Assembly: GCA_029881775.1 (NCBI GenBank)
Contig: JAOULY010000141.1
Location: 1-5,983 of the forward strand
Direction of reading: 5' to 3'
From: Gammaproteobacteria bacterium
GTDB taxonomy: Bacteria > Pseudomonadota > Gammaproteobacteria > UBA9214
DNA: 5,983 nt
A program made the position numbers and the translations under genes. Below are positions 1 through 5,547 of the stretch, piece by piece. Position 1 is the first letter of the stretch; each line of letters opens with the position of its first letter. Below the pieces are notes generated by a model, which had not been told where the DNA came from, made no database searches, and worked only from the letters and a program-made list of their open reading frames with translations.

Positions 1-1068
1 GTGACCGTGCCATCGCTCGAGCAGCTGAAAAAGGAAGGCGGTGAGGCCGGCCGGCACAAGATTACGCAATACACCCGCTACGGTACGGTGGCGCTTGCTA
101 CCATGCAGGCGTTTGGTATTTCTTCAGCGCTGCAGAGTCAGTCGATTGCCGGCAGCAGCCTGGTGATCAACCCCGGTGCGGGCTTCGTACTGACGGCCAT
201 AGTCACCCTGGTTACCGGCACCGTGTTCCTGATGTGGCTGGGCGAGCAGGTCACCGAGCGCGGCGTGGGTAATGGCATCTCTATTATTATCTTCTCGGGT
301 ATCGTCGCCGGTTTGCCATCGGCCATTGGCGGCACGCTGGAACTGGCCCGCACCGGTGAAATGAATGTGTTGACCATCCTGGTGCTGTTCGCACTGGCGA
401 TTGCCGTGACCGGTTTTGTTGTGTTTGTCGAGCGCGGGCAACGGCGTATTACCGTGAATTACGCCAAGCGCCAGCAGGGTCGCAAGGTCTATGCCGCGCA
501 GAGTTCGCACCTGCCGCTCAAGCTGAACATGGCCGGCGTTATCCCGCCGATATTTGCCTCCAGTATCATTCTGTTCCCGGCAACCATGGGCAGCTGGGTC
601 GGGCAAAACGAGGGCATGGGCTGGCTGAAAGATATTTCCGCCGCACTGTCGCCGGGGCAGCCGCTGTACGTGATTTTCTATGCGCTGGCGATCGTGTTTT
701 TCTGTTTCTTCTATACGGCGCTGGTGTTCAATGCCAAGGAAACCGCGGAAAACCTGAAGAAGTCCGGCGCATTTATTCCGGGTATCCGCCCGGGTGAGCA
801 GACCGCCCGTTATATCGACGAGGTCATGACGCGACTGACCACGGCCGGTGCGGTGTACATAACACTGGTCTGCCTGTTACCCGAATTTCTGATTTTGTAC
901 TGGAACGTACCGTTCTATTTCGGCGGTACTTCGTTGTTGATTATTGTCGTAGTGACCATGGACTTCATGGCGCAGGTTCAGACCCACCTGGTGTCGCACC
1001 AGTACAAGGGGTTGATGGAAAAAGCGAACCTGAAAGGCTATGGCGGTGGCAAGGGCATGCTGCGTTAG
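1..1068 (+). CDS. secY: Protein translocase subunit SecY (5' partial)
   Basis: This is the channel-forming subunit of the SecYEG translocon in the inner membrane, which passes unfolded preproteins from SecA or the ribosome. The visible 355 residues align with E. coli SecY from about residue 95 to the end, so roughly 94 N-terminal residues, including TM1 and the plug helix, lie before the window. The GTG at position 1 is therefore an internal valine codon, not a start. Seen in order: the cytosolic loop KKEGGEAGRHK, the TM3-TM4 segment with WLGEQVTERG, the long C4 loop (VERGQRRITVNYAKRQQGRK, 143-162), the C5 loop with GIRPGEQT (261-268), whose Arg263 matches E. coli Arg357, important for SecA-driven transport, and the TM10 and tail motif KANLKGYG. 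The tail carries a short GGKGMLR extension. The gene sits directly before rpmJ, as in the spc operon. The identification is certain; only the 5' end is missing. Confidence 0.98.
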   Translation: MTVPSLEQLKKEGGEAGRHKITQYTRYGTVALATMQAFGISSALQSQSIAGSSLVINPGAGFVLTAIVTLVTGTVFLMWLGEQVTERGVGNGISIIIFSGIVAGLPSAIGGTLELARTGEMNVLTILVLFALAIAVTGFVVFVERGQRRITVNYAKRQQGRKVYAAQSSHLPLKLNMAGVIPPIFASSIILFPATMGSWVGQNEGMGWLKDISAALSPGQPLYVIFYALAIVFFCFFYTALVFNAKETAENLKKSGAFIPGIRPGEQTARYIDEVMTRLTTAGAVYITLVCLLPEFLILYWNVPFYFGGTSLLIIVVVTMDFMAQVQTHLVSHQYKGLMEKANLKGYGGGKGMLR

Positions 1069-1098
1069 CAGCTGGCCTGGAACAAGAGGTGTATTGAG

Positions 1099-1212
1099 AT
1101 GAAAGTGCGAGCATCGGTCAAGCGTATCTGCCGTAACTGCAAGGTCGTCCGGCGCAACGGCGTGGTCAGGGTCATCTGCAAGGATGGCCGCCACAAACAG
1201 CGTCAGGGCTAG
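1099..1212 (+). CDS. rpmJ: 50S ribosomal protein L36 (bL36)
   Basis: This 37-residue protein is the smallest protein of the large ribosomal subunit and packs against 23S rRNA. It begins MKVRASVKRICRNCK and ends RHKQRQG, both typical of the family. It is the zinc-ribbon form: Cys11, Cys14, Cys27 and His32 make up the CCCH metal site. The zinc-free paralogue, which many bacteria keep for zinc starvation, lacks these residues. The start is fixed by the conserved N-terminus and by AAGAGGT at 1084-1090, 8 bases upstream. It lies 30 bases after the secY stop, as the last gene of the spc operon, and a 169-base leader separates it from rpsM. Confidence 0.97.
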   Translation: MKVRASVKRICRNCKVVRRNGVVRVICKDGRHKQRQG

Positions 1213-1381
1213 GCAGTACGCAATTTATGCAACAAGCTGAATTTATTGAATATATTGATATTGAACGGGCAGGCGTCGTGAATACGCGGTGTCAGCTTTC
1301 GTTTGATTTATTGGCGGCCCGGGGCTATCCTAACGGGCTTTTCGCGCCGTACTTTTGAAGAGATTGGTGGAGACAAATTAA
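1213..1381 (+). promoter_or_regulatory. Alpha-operon mRNA leader, probable S4-binding pseudoknot
   Basis: This gap between rpmJ and rpsM occupies the place where, in E. coli, ribosomal protein S4 binds a nested pseudoknot and blocks translation of the alpha operon. Strings I recall from the E. coli leader recur here: TATCCT at 1326-1331, AACGGGCTTTTC at 1332-1343, and TGGCCCGTATAGC across the rpsM start. ACGGGC (1333-1338) is complementary to GCCCGT (1385-1390, rpsM codons 2-3), which is the long-range pairing of the pseudoknot. The rpsM Shine-Dalgarno site, GGTGGAG at 1366-1372, lies inside the folded region. A second upstream partner for the same bases is present: GCCCG (1317-1321) can pair with CGGGC (1334-1338), stacked on GGCG (1313-1316) with CGCC (1345-1348). 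The E. coli inner stem CUGAAAA/UUUUCAG has no obvious equivalent, so the fold is a variant. The 1221-1264 part is AT-rich; no convincing promoter was found there. Confidence 0.75.
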
Positions 1382-1738
1382 ATGGCCCGTATAGCCGGAA
1401 TAAACATTGCAGATCACAAACATGCGGAGATTGCCCTGACGGGTATCTACGGCATCGGGCGCATGACGGCCCGCAAGATCTGCGGCGACACCGGTATCAA
1501 GCCGGACGTCAAGATCAAGGACCTGACCGAGGCTGAACTTGAGTCACTGCGTAACGAGATGACCAAGTACAACATCGAGGGTGACCTGCGGCGCACGATC
1601 TCAATGAACATCAAGCGCCTGATGGATCTCGGTTGTTACCGTGGTATCCGTCATCGTCGCGGCCTGCCATTGCGCGGGCAGCGTACGCGCACCAACGCAC
1701 GCACCCGCAAGGGACCACGTCGTGCGATTCGCAAGTAA
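1382..1738 (+). CDS. rpsM: 30S ribosomal protein S13 (uS13)
   Basis: S13 sits in the head of the small subunit, contacts the P-site tRNA with its basic tail, and forms intersubunit bridges with the 50S. The 118-residue length equals that of E. coli S13. Family features seen: MARIAGINI at the N-terminus, the motif LTGIYGIGR (19-27), the helix around LRRTISMNIKRLMDLGCYRG, the RHRRGLPLRGQRT segment (90-102), and a strongly basic tail NARTRKGPRRAIRK. It starts with ATG, where E. coli uses GTG. Start support comes from conservation and from GGTGGAG at 1366-1372, 9 bases upstream. It is the first gene of the alpha operon. Its first codons (ATG GCC CGT) form one strand of the leader pseudoknot, so the repressor S4 should control translation from here onward. 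Confidence 0.98.
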   Translation: MARIAGINIADHKHAEIALTGIYGIGRMTARKICGDTGIKPDVKIKDLTEAELESLRNEMTKYNIEGDLRRTISMNIKRLMDLGCYRGIRHRRGLPLRGQRTRTNARTRKGPRRAIRK

Positions 1739-1769
1739 CACAACAGAAATCTGTTAACGGAAAACCGAT

Positions 1770-2153
1770 ATGGCAAAGGCACCGGCACGCAAGAAAGTGA
1801 AGAAAAATGTCTCTGATGGCATTGCTCACATTCATGCATCGTTTAACAACACTATCATCATGATCACAGACCGGCAGGGTAACTCGCTGGCCTGGGCAAC
1901 CGCAGGCGGTTCGGGTTTCCGCGGTTCGCGCAAGAGCACGCCATTCGCTGCACAGGTTGCTGCCGAGCGTGCCGGCGAGAAGGTCAAGGAATACGGCATG
2001 AAGAACCTCGAGGTCGAGGTGAAGGGGCCGGGACCGGGTCGTGAATCAGCGGTGCGCGCACTGAACAATTGCGGGTTCCAGATTACCAATATTACCGACG
2101 TGACGCCGATCCCGCATAACGGCTGTCGTCCGCCGAAACGTCGTCGCGTTTAG
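1770..2153 (+). CDS. rpsK: 30S ribosomal protein S11 (uS11)
   Basis: S11 lies on the platform of the small subunit near the mRNA exit and the E site, next to S7 and S18. The 127 residues align along their length with E. coli S11 (129 residues). Seen: the variable basic N-terminus (MAKAPARKKVKKN), then VSDGIAHIHASFNNT, ATAGGSGFRGSRKSTPFAAQ, VKGPGPGRESAVRALN, and the invariant C-terminus TPIPHNGCRPPKRRRV. Asn117-Gly118 matches the asparagine that is converted to isoaspartate in E. coli S11. The ribosome binding site is weak: only CGGAA at 1758-1762 lies before the ATG, and these bases can pair in a small CGG-AAAA-CCG hairpin (1758-1767). A further hairpin, AACAG/CTGTT (1742-1755), precedes it. 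The gene starts 31 bases after rpsM, so translational coupling to rpsM is likely. Confidence 0.98.
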   Translation: MAKAPARKKVKKNVSDGIAHIHASFNNTIIMITDRQGNSLAWATAGGSGFRGSRKSTPFAAQVAAERAGEKVKEYGMKNLEVEVKGPGPGRESAVRALNNCGFQITNITDVTPIPHNGCRPPKRRRV

Positions 2154-2166
2154 GGAAGGAACTGAA

Positions 2167-2793
2167 ATGGCAAAGTACACCGGATCCAAGTGTCGTCAGT
2201 GTCGTCGTGAAGGCGGCAAGCTCTTCCTGAAGGGCGAGAAATGTTTCACCTCGAAATGTGCCGTCGAAAGCCGGCCATTCCCGCCGGGTCAGCACGGCCA
2301 GCGTCGCACCCGCCTGTCGGACTACGCCAGCCAGCTGCGCGAGAAGCAGAAAGTGCGTCGTATTTACGGCGTGCTCGAGAAGCAGTTCCGCAACTATTAC
2401 AAAAAGGCGGCGTCCACCAGGGGCTCCACCGGTGACAACCTGCTGCAATTGCTGGAAGGTCGTCTCGACAACGTGGTTTATCGCATGGGTTTCTCGGCAT
2501 CACGCAGCGAGTCGCGCCAGCTGGTCCGTCACAACGGCATCAGCGTAAACGGTGTCCGGGTCAATATCCCGTCCTACCAGGTTCAGCCCAGCGATGTTAT
2601 TGCAGTAAATGAAAAGAGTCGTAAACAGATTCGCGTACAGTCCGCCATGGACCTTGCGCAACAGCGCGGCATTGCCGACTGGATCGACGTGGACTCGAAG
2701 AAACTCGAAGGCGTGTACAAGGCACGTCCGGAACGCGGCGATTTGCCGGCCGACATCAATGAACATCTGATCGTCGAATTGTATTCGAAGTAA
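2167..2793 (+). CDS. rpsD: 30S ribosomal protein S4 (uS4), four-cysteine zinc type
   Basis: S4 starts 30S assembly by binding the 5' domain of 16S rRNA, forms part of the mRNA entry channel, and in gammaproteobacteria represses the alpha operon by binding the rpsM leader. It is 208 residues; E. coli S4 is 206. The N-terminal region carries Cys9-X2-Cys12-X13-Cys26-X4-Cys31, the zinc-site spacing of Thermus S4, and the following SRPFPPGQHGQ is also Thermus-like. E. coli S4 lacks this full set. Then come the conserved core (LREKQKVRRIYGVLEKQFRN, 57-76), the S4 RNA-binding domain from about residue 97 (LEGRLDNVVYRMGF), and the family C-terminus DINEHLIVELYSK. The start is supported by GGGAAGGA at 2153-2160, 6 bases upstream, which overlaps the last base of the rpsK stop codon. 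It lies between rpsK and rpoA, as expected. Confidence 0.98.
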   Translation: MAKYTGSKCRQCRREGGKLFLKGEKCFTSKCAVESRPFPPGQHGQRRTRLSDYASQLREKQKVRRIYGVLEKQFRNYYKKAASTRGSTGDNLLQLLEGRLDNVVYRMGFSASRSESRQLVRHNGISVNGVRVNIPSYQVQPSDVIAVNEKSRKQIRVQSAMDLAQQRGIADWIDVDSKKLEGVYKARPERGDLPADINEHLIVELYSK

Positions 2794-2811
2794 TTACTGA
2801 GGGACTGCTTC

Positions 2812-3819
2812 ATGCTCGGACACGTCAACGAATTCCTCAAGCCACGCATCGTGGATGTGCAGGCTGTTAACGACAGGCACGCCAAGGTGACGCTGGAACC
2901 GCTGGAACGCGGATTCGGTCATACACTCGGCAATGCGCTGCGACGTATCCTGCTGTCTTCTATGCCGGGTTCGGCCATTATCAATGCCGAGATCGATGGC
3001 GTACTGCATGAGTACTCCACTATTGAAGGCGTGCAGGAAGATGTCATCGACATCCTGCTCAACCTGAAAAAGGTTGCGCTGCGTATGCATAACCGCGACG
3101 AAGCCACGCTGACCCTGAACAAGAAGGGCCCGGGGCCGGTCACTGCCGGCGACATCAAGCTGGACCACGACATCGAGATCATCAACCCCGATTTCGTTAT
3201 CGCCAACCTGACCAAGGCCGGTGAACTGTCCATGAAGCTGAAGGTTGCCAAGGGCCGCGGTTACCAGCCGGCAACCCGCCGTGACAACGAAGAAAGCGAA
3301 GGGCGTGCCATCGGCAGCCTGCAACTGGATGCCTCGTTCAGTCCGGTCAGCCGCATTTCCTATAATGTCGATCGCGCCCGCGTTGAGCAGCGCACCGACC
3401 TGGACAAGCTGATCATCGACATCGAGACCAACGGTACGGTCGATCCGGAAGAGGCGATCCGTCATGCGGCCACCATCCTGCAGGACCAGTTGTCCTCGTT
3501 CGTTGACCTGCAGGCCAGCACCGAAGAGGCTACTGCTACGCCGGAAGCCGATATCGATCCGATTCTGCTGCGCCCGGTCGACGATCTCGAACTGACCGTA
3601 CGTTCTGCCAACTGCCTGAAGGCGGAAAGCATCTACTTCATCGGTGACCTGATCCAGCGCACCGAGGTCGAGTTGCTGAAGACACCGAACCTGGGCAAGA
3701 AGTCACTCACCGAAATCAAGGATGTACTGGCCACCAAGGGCCTGTCGCTCGGCATGCGACTGGAAAACTGGCCACCGGCCAGCCTCGGCGCCCGTGACAC
3801 CGAAGCCGTCAGCGGCTGA
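2812..3819 (+). CDS. rpoA: DNA-directed RNA polymerase subunit alpha
   Basis: Alpha dimerises to seed RNA polymerase assembly; its C-terminal domain binds UP elements and activators. It is 335 residues against 329 in E. coli. The N-terminal domain (about 1-234) shows LEPLERGFGHTLGNALRRIL (28-47), the dimerisation and beta/beta' assembly region, and ends near QDQLSSFVDL. A short linker rich in Glu, Ala and Thr (about 235-247) leads to the C-terminal domain (about 249-325). There, Arg264, Asn267 and Cys268 match E. coli Arg265, Asn268 and Cys269 of the DNA-contacting surface, and TPNLGKKSLTEIKDVL (291-306) is the second helix-hairpin-helix segment. The tail after NWPPAS is a few residues longer than in E. 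coli. GAGGGA at 2799-2804, 7 bases before the ATG, fixes the start. It is co-transcribed with the S4 gene 18 bases upstream. Confidence 0.99.
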   Translation: MLGHVNEFLKPRIVDVQAVNDRHAKVTLEPLERGFGHTLGNALRRILLSSMPGSAIINAEIDGVLHEYSTIEGVQEDVIDILLNLKKVALRMHNRDEATLTLNKKGPGPVTAGDIKLDHDIEIINPDFVIANLTKAGELSMKLKVAKGRGYQPATRRDNEESEGRAIGSLQLDASFSPVSRISYNVDRARVEQRTDLDKLIIDIETNGTVDPEEAIRHAATILQDQLSSFVDLQASTEEATATPEADIDPILLRPVDDLELTVRSANCLKAESIYFIGDLIQRTEVELLKTPNLGKKSLTEIKDVLATKGLSLGMRLENWPPASLGARDTEAVSG

Positions 3820-3840
3820 TTACACTACAGGAAAAGAACC

Positions 3841-4230
3841 ATGCGTCATCGCAAATCAGGGCGGCAGTTAAACCGCAACAGTTCACACCGCAAGGCCATG
3901 TTCCGCAATATGGCAGTGTCACTGCTGAACCACGAAGCTATCAAGACCACCTTGCCGAAAGCCAAGGAACTGCGTCGTGTTGCCGAACCGCTGATCACCA
4001 TGGCCAGGAGTGACTCGGTGCACAAGCGGCGCCTGGCATTCAGTCGCCTGCGCGACCGCGACACGGTAACCAAGCTGTTCAATGAACTGGGACCGCGTTA
4101 CGCGGATCGCCCCGGTGGTTACCTGCGTATTCTCAAGATGGGCTACCGCACCGGAGACAAGGCGCCGATGGCCTATGTTGAACTGGTCGATCGTCCGGAG
4201 AATGCGGGTGAGGAAGCGTCCGCGAAGTAG
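3841..4230 (+). CDS. rplQ: 50S ribosomal protein L17 (bL17)
   Basis: L17 is a bacterial large-subunit protein near the peptide exit tunnel. The 129 residues compare with 127 in E. coli. Family hallmarks seen: MRHRKSGRQLNRNSSHRKAM at the N-terminus, MAVSLLNHEAIKTTLPKAKE, LRRVAEPLITMAR, FNELGPRYADRPGGYLRILK, and APMAYVELVDR near the end, followed by a short non-conserved acidic tail. The start follows AGGA at 3829-3832, 8 bases upstream, and lies 21 bases after the rpoA stop. It is the last gene of the alpha operon: a strong stem-loop terminator follows the stop codon, and the next gene is on the opposite strand. Confidence 0.98.
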   Translation: MRHRKSGRQLNRNSSHRKAMFRNMAVSLLNHEAIKTTLPKAKELRRVAEPLITMARSDSVHKRRLAFSRLRDRDTVTKLFNELGPRYADRPGGYLRILKMGYRTGDKAPMAYVELVDRPENAGEEASAK

Positions 4231-4243
4231 GGTAACGGAACAA

Positions 4244-4286
4244 TAACAACAAATAAGCCGGGCATTGCCCGGCTTTTTTGTTGTTA
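4244..4286 (+). terminator. Intrinsic terminator after rplQ, probably bidirectional
   Basis: The core is a perfect 7-bp GC-rich stem, GCCGGGC (4257-4263) with GCCCGGC (4267-4273), closed by the 3-base loop ATT and followed by six T residues (4274-4279). The flanks pair as well: TAACAACAAA (4244-4253) is complementary to TTTGTTGTTA (4277-4286), and AA (4255-4256) to TT (4274-4275), with a single T-T mismatch (4254/4276). Together this is a stem of about 19 pairs. Read from the minus strand, the same stem is followed by a T-rich stretch, so it can end the convergent gene too. The minus-strand gene's stop codon is at 4284-4286, within the stem. Confidence 0.92.
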
Positions 4287-4772
4287 CAGGAAATCCTCGA
4301 TAAACCACGCCGAGAATGCATGCCTTCCGCTGACGCCGGCCTTGCGGTAGACAGCTGATGCCTGTGCGCGCACCGTCTTCTCGCGAGTTTCCCTGACCGC
4401 AGCGATTTCGCGAAAACTCAGTCCCTTGAGCAGCAACAGTCCGACCGCCTGTTCACTGTCGCTCAATGCCCATGTCTCGAATTGCCGCTGGATCAGGGTG
4501 CCGAGCCGGTGGCGGGTTTCGGCCAGTTCGGGATTGGCGGCCGGTGTTGCGTGCTGCTGTGTCGTGATTTCATGGCGCAATCGCTCAAGCGCCTGCCCCT
4601 GTCGGCGCAGATCATTCAGCAGCCAGGCGATCAGTGCCGCGGCAGCGAGGAAGATGCCGGCCTCGACCACGAGGTGCAGGCTGGATGCGCCGTGGGTGCT
4701 GTCGACAAGCAGGTCATAGAGGCTGCCGGCCATAATGGCCAGTAACAGGGCAAGTAGCAGGATATCTTTCAT
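4284..4772 (-). CDS. Membrane-anchored LuxR-type helix-turn-helix protein
   Basis: Probable DNA-binding regulator of 162 residues, tied to the inner membrane. Seen in order: a hydrophobic helix at about 4-22 (ILLLALLLAIMAGSLYDLLV), a short loop with His28 and His33, a second hydrophobic helix (about 36-53), a charged, glutamine-rich stretch likely to be coiled coil (54-95, LRRQGQALERLRHEI), then a LuxR/GerE-type domain (about 99-160) with LSDSEQAVGLLLLKGLSFRE at 103-122 and REKTVRAQASAVYRKAGVSG in the recognition-helix region. There is no receiver, PAS or ligand-binding domain, so the signal is unknown; it may be sensed by the two-helix anchor (inference). The start is uncertain. I chose the ATG at 4772, directly before the first helix, with AGAGG 13 bases upstream; an in-frame ATG at 4856 would add 28 residues of no recognisable type and has AAGG 10 bases upstream. 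It diverges from the cytochrome b gene. Confidence 0.82.
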   Translation of the reverse strand: MKDILLLALLLAIMAGSLYDLLVDSTHGASSLHLVVEAGIFLAAAALIAWLLNDLRRQGQALERLRHEITTQQHATPAANPELAETRHRLGTLIQRQFETWALSDSEQAVGLLLLKGLSFREIAAVRETREKTVRAQASAVYRKAGVSGRHAFSAWFIEDFL

Positions 4773-4923
4773 GTGCCGGGCAATTCCTCTGGATAACAGT
4801 AAGTTGGCAGCCGGGTCAGCATGGGGCATATGTCCGGTTGTCGTAAAACAGGGCATTTGCCCACTACCTTAAAACCAGTACCAGGCAGATAATTATGGCC
4901 TGGTTGCTTTGGGGGATTATCTC
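4773..4923. promoter_or_regulatory. Divergent intergenic region with inverted repeats
   Basis: This 151-base region separates the divergently read regulator and cytochrome b561 genes and should hold both promoters. Three dyads are visible. GGGCATATGTCC (4824-4835) and GGGCATTTGCCC (4851-4862) are near-palindromes identical at 10 of 12 positions, with centres 27 bases apart. CCAGGC (4881-4886) and GCCTGG (4898-4903) form an inverted repeat around an AT-rich centre that includes GATAAT (4888-4893), a good match to a -10 box for the cytochrome gene. I found no convincing -35 box at the right distance. If the regulator really begins at 4856, the second palindrome covers its start codon and the first lies within the coding sequence. 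Confidence 0.45.
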
Positions 4924-5547
4924 ATGTCCGAAAAGATTATCCGTGTATGGGACCCGCTGGTCAGGGTGTTTCACTGGTCGCTGGTGGTGGCATTCATTGT
5001 TGCATGGTTCTCCGGCGAAGAGGAAAGCCTGGTACATGTCTACGCCGGGTACGTCATCCTGGGGCTGCTTGTTTTCCGGATCGTGTGGGGGCTGGTCGGG
5101 CCGCGCTACTCGCGGTTCAGTAATTTCCTGTACTCCCCCGGCCGGACTATCCGTTATATGCGTAGCCTGCTGTCGCCAAACCCGGAACATTACACCGGGC
5201 ACAACCCGGCAGGTGGCTGGATGATTATGCTGTTACTCGTTTCCCTGCTGATCAGCGTTTACACCGGGCTCGAGGTTTACGGGGCCGAGGGCCAGGGACC
5301 GCTGGCCGCTGGCAGCCCGGGCGTCGAATGGATTGCAACTGCCCGTGCGGACAGCGACGACGAACATGATGGCGATCATGACAACGATGCAGAAGAATTC
5401 TGGGAAGAACTGCATGAATTCTTCGCCAACTTCACATTGTTCCTGGTGTTCGTGCATGTTGCCGGCGTGCTGGTGGCCAGTTACGTGCACCGCGAAAACC
5501 TTGTCAAGGCCATGATTACAGGCCGTAAAAGGGCATCGGAGGAGTAG
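4924..5547 (+). CDS. Cytochrome b561-type diheme membrane protein
   Basis: Four-helix membrane cytochrome b of 207 residues that probably passes electrons between the quinone pool and a periplasmic or other partner. The N-terminal signature VWDPLVRVFHW marks the bacterial b561/hydrogenase-type cytochrome b family. Hydrophobic helices lie at about 13-30, 36-58, 99-118 and 166-189. Candidate heme ligands are His17 (helix 1), His38 (helix 2), His164 and His178 (start of and within helix 4). The 14-residue spacing of the last two equals that of His137/His151 in E. coli CybB, so His17/His178 and His38/His164 are the likely pairs (inference). An acidic, His-containing loop at 143-165 (DSDDEHDGDHDNDAEE) precedes helix 4; ENLVKAMITGRKR at the C-terminus is typical. 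The ATG at 4924 was chosen over an in-frame TTG at 4909 because GGGGGA (4911-4916) lies 7 bases upstream. The electron partner is not in the window. Confidence 0.9.
   Translation: MSEKIIRVWDPLVRVFHWSLVVAFIVAWFSGEEESLVHVYAGYVILGLLVFRIVWGLVGPRYSRFSNFLYSPGRTIRYMRSLLSPNPEHYTGHNPAGGWMIMLLLVSLLISVYTGLEVYGAEGQGPLAAGSPGVEWIATARADSDDEHDGDHDNDAEEFWEELHEFFANFTLFLVFVHVAGVLVASYVHRENLVKAMITGRKRASEE

Noticed and set aside
1..3. GTG at the first base as a translation start.
   Set aside because: Alignment with SecY shows this is an internal valine about 95 residues into the protein; the window simply begins there.
124..606. A 160-residue open frame on the minus strand inside secY.
   Set aside because: It is fully overlapped by secY, which aligns throughout with a universal protein; the minus-strand product is low in hydrophobic order and resembles no family.
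1227..1264. A possible promoter with TATATT (1251-1256) and three TATTGA copies (1244, 1253, 1259) before rpsM.
   Set aside because: The best -35 candidate at the right distance matches only three of six bases, and AT-rich runs give such matches by chance. The alpha operon can be read from upstream; not supported as a promoter.
1303..1536. A 77-residue plus-strand frame across the rpsM leader and start.
   Set aside because: It overlaps rpsM out of frame, and its first part covers the structured leader; no protein similarity is recognisable.
4909..4923. TTG at 4909 as the start of the cytochrome b gene.
   Set aside because: It would overlap the Shine-Dalgarno sequence GGGGGA that is well placed for the ATG at 4924, and the five extra residues are not typical of the family.
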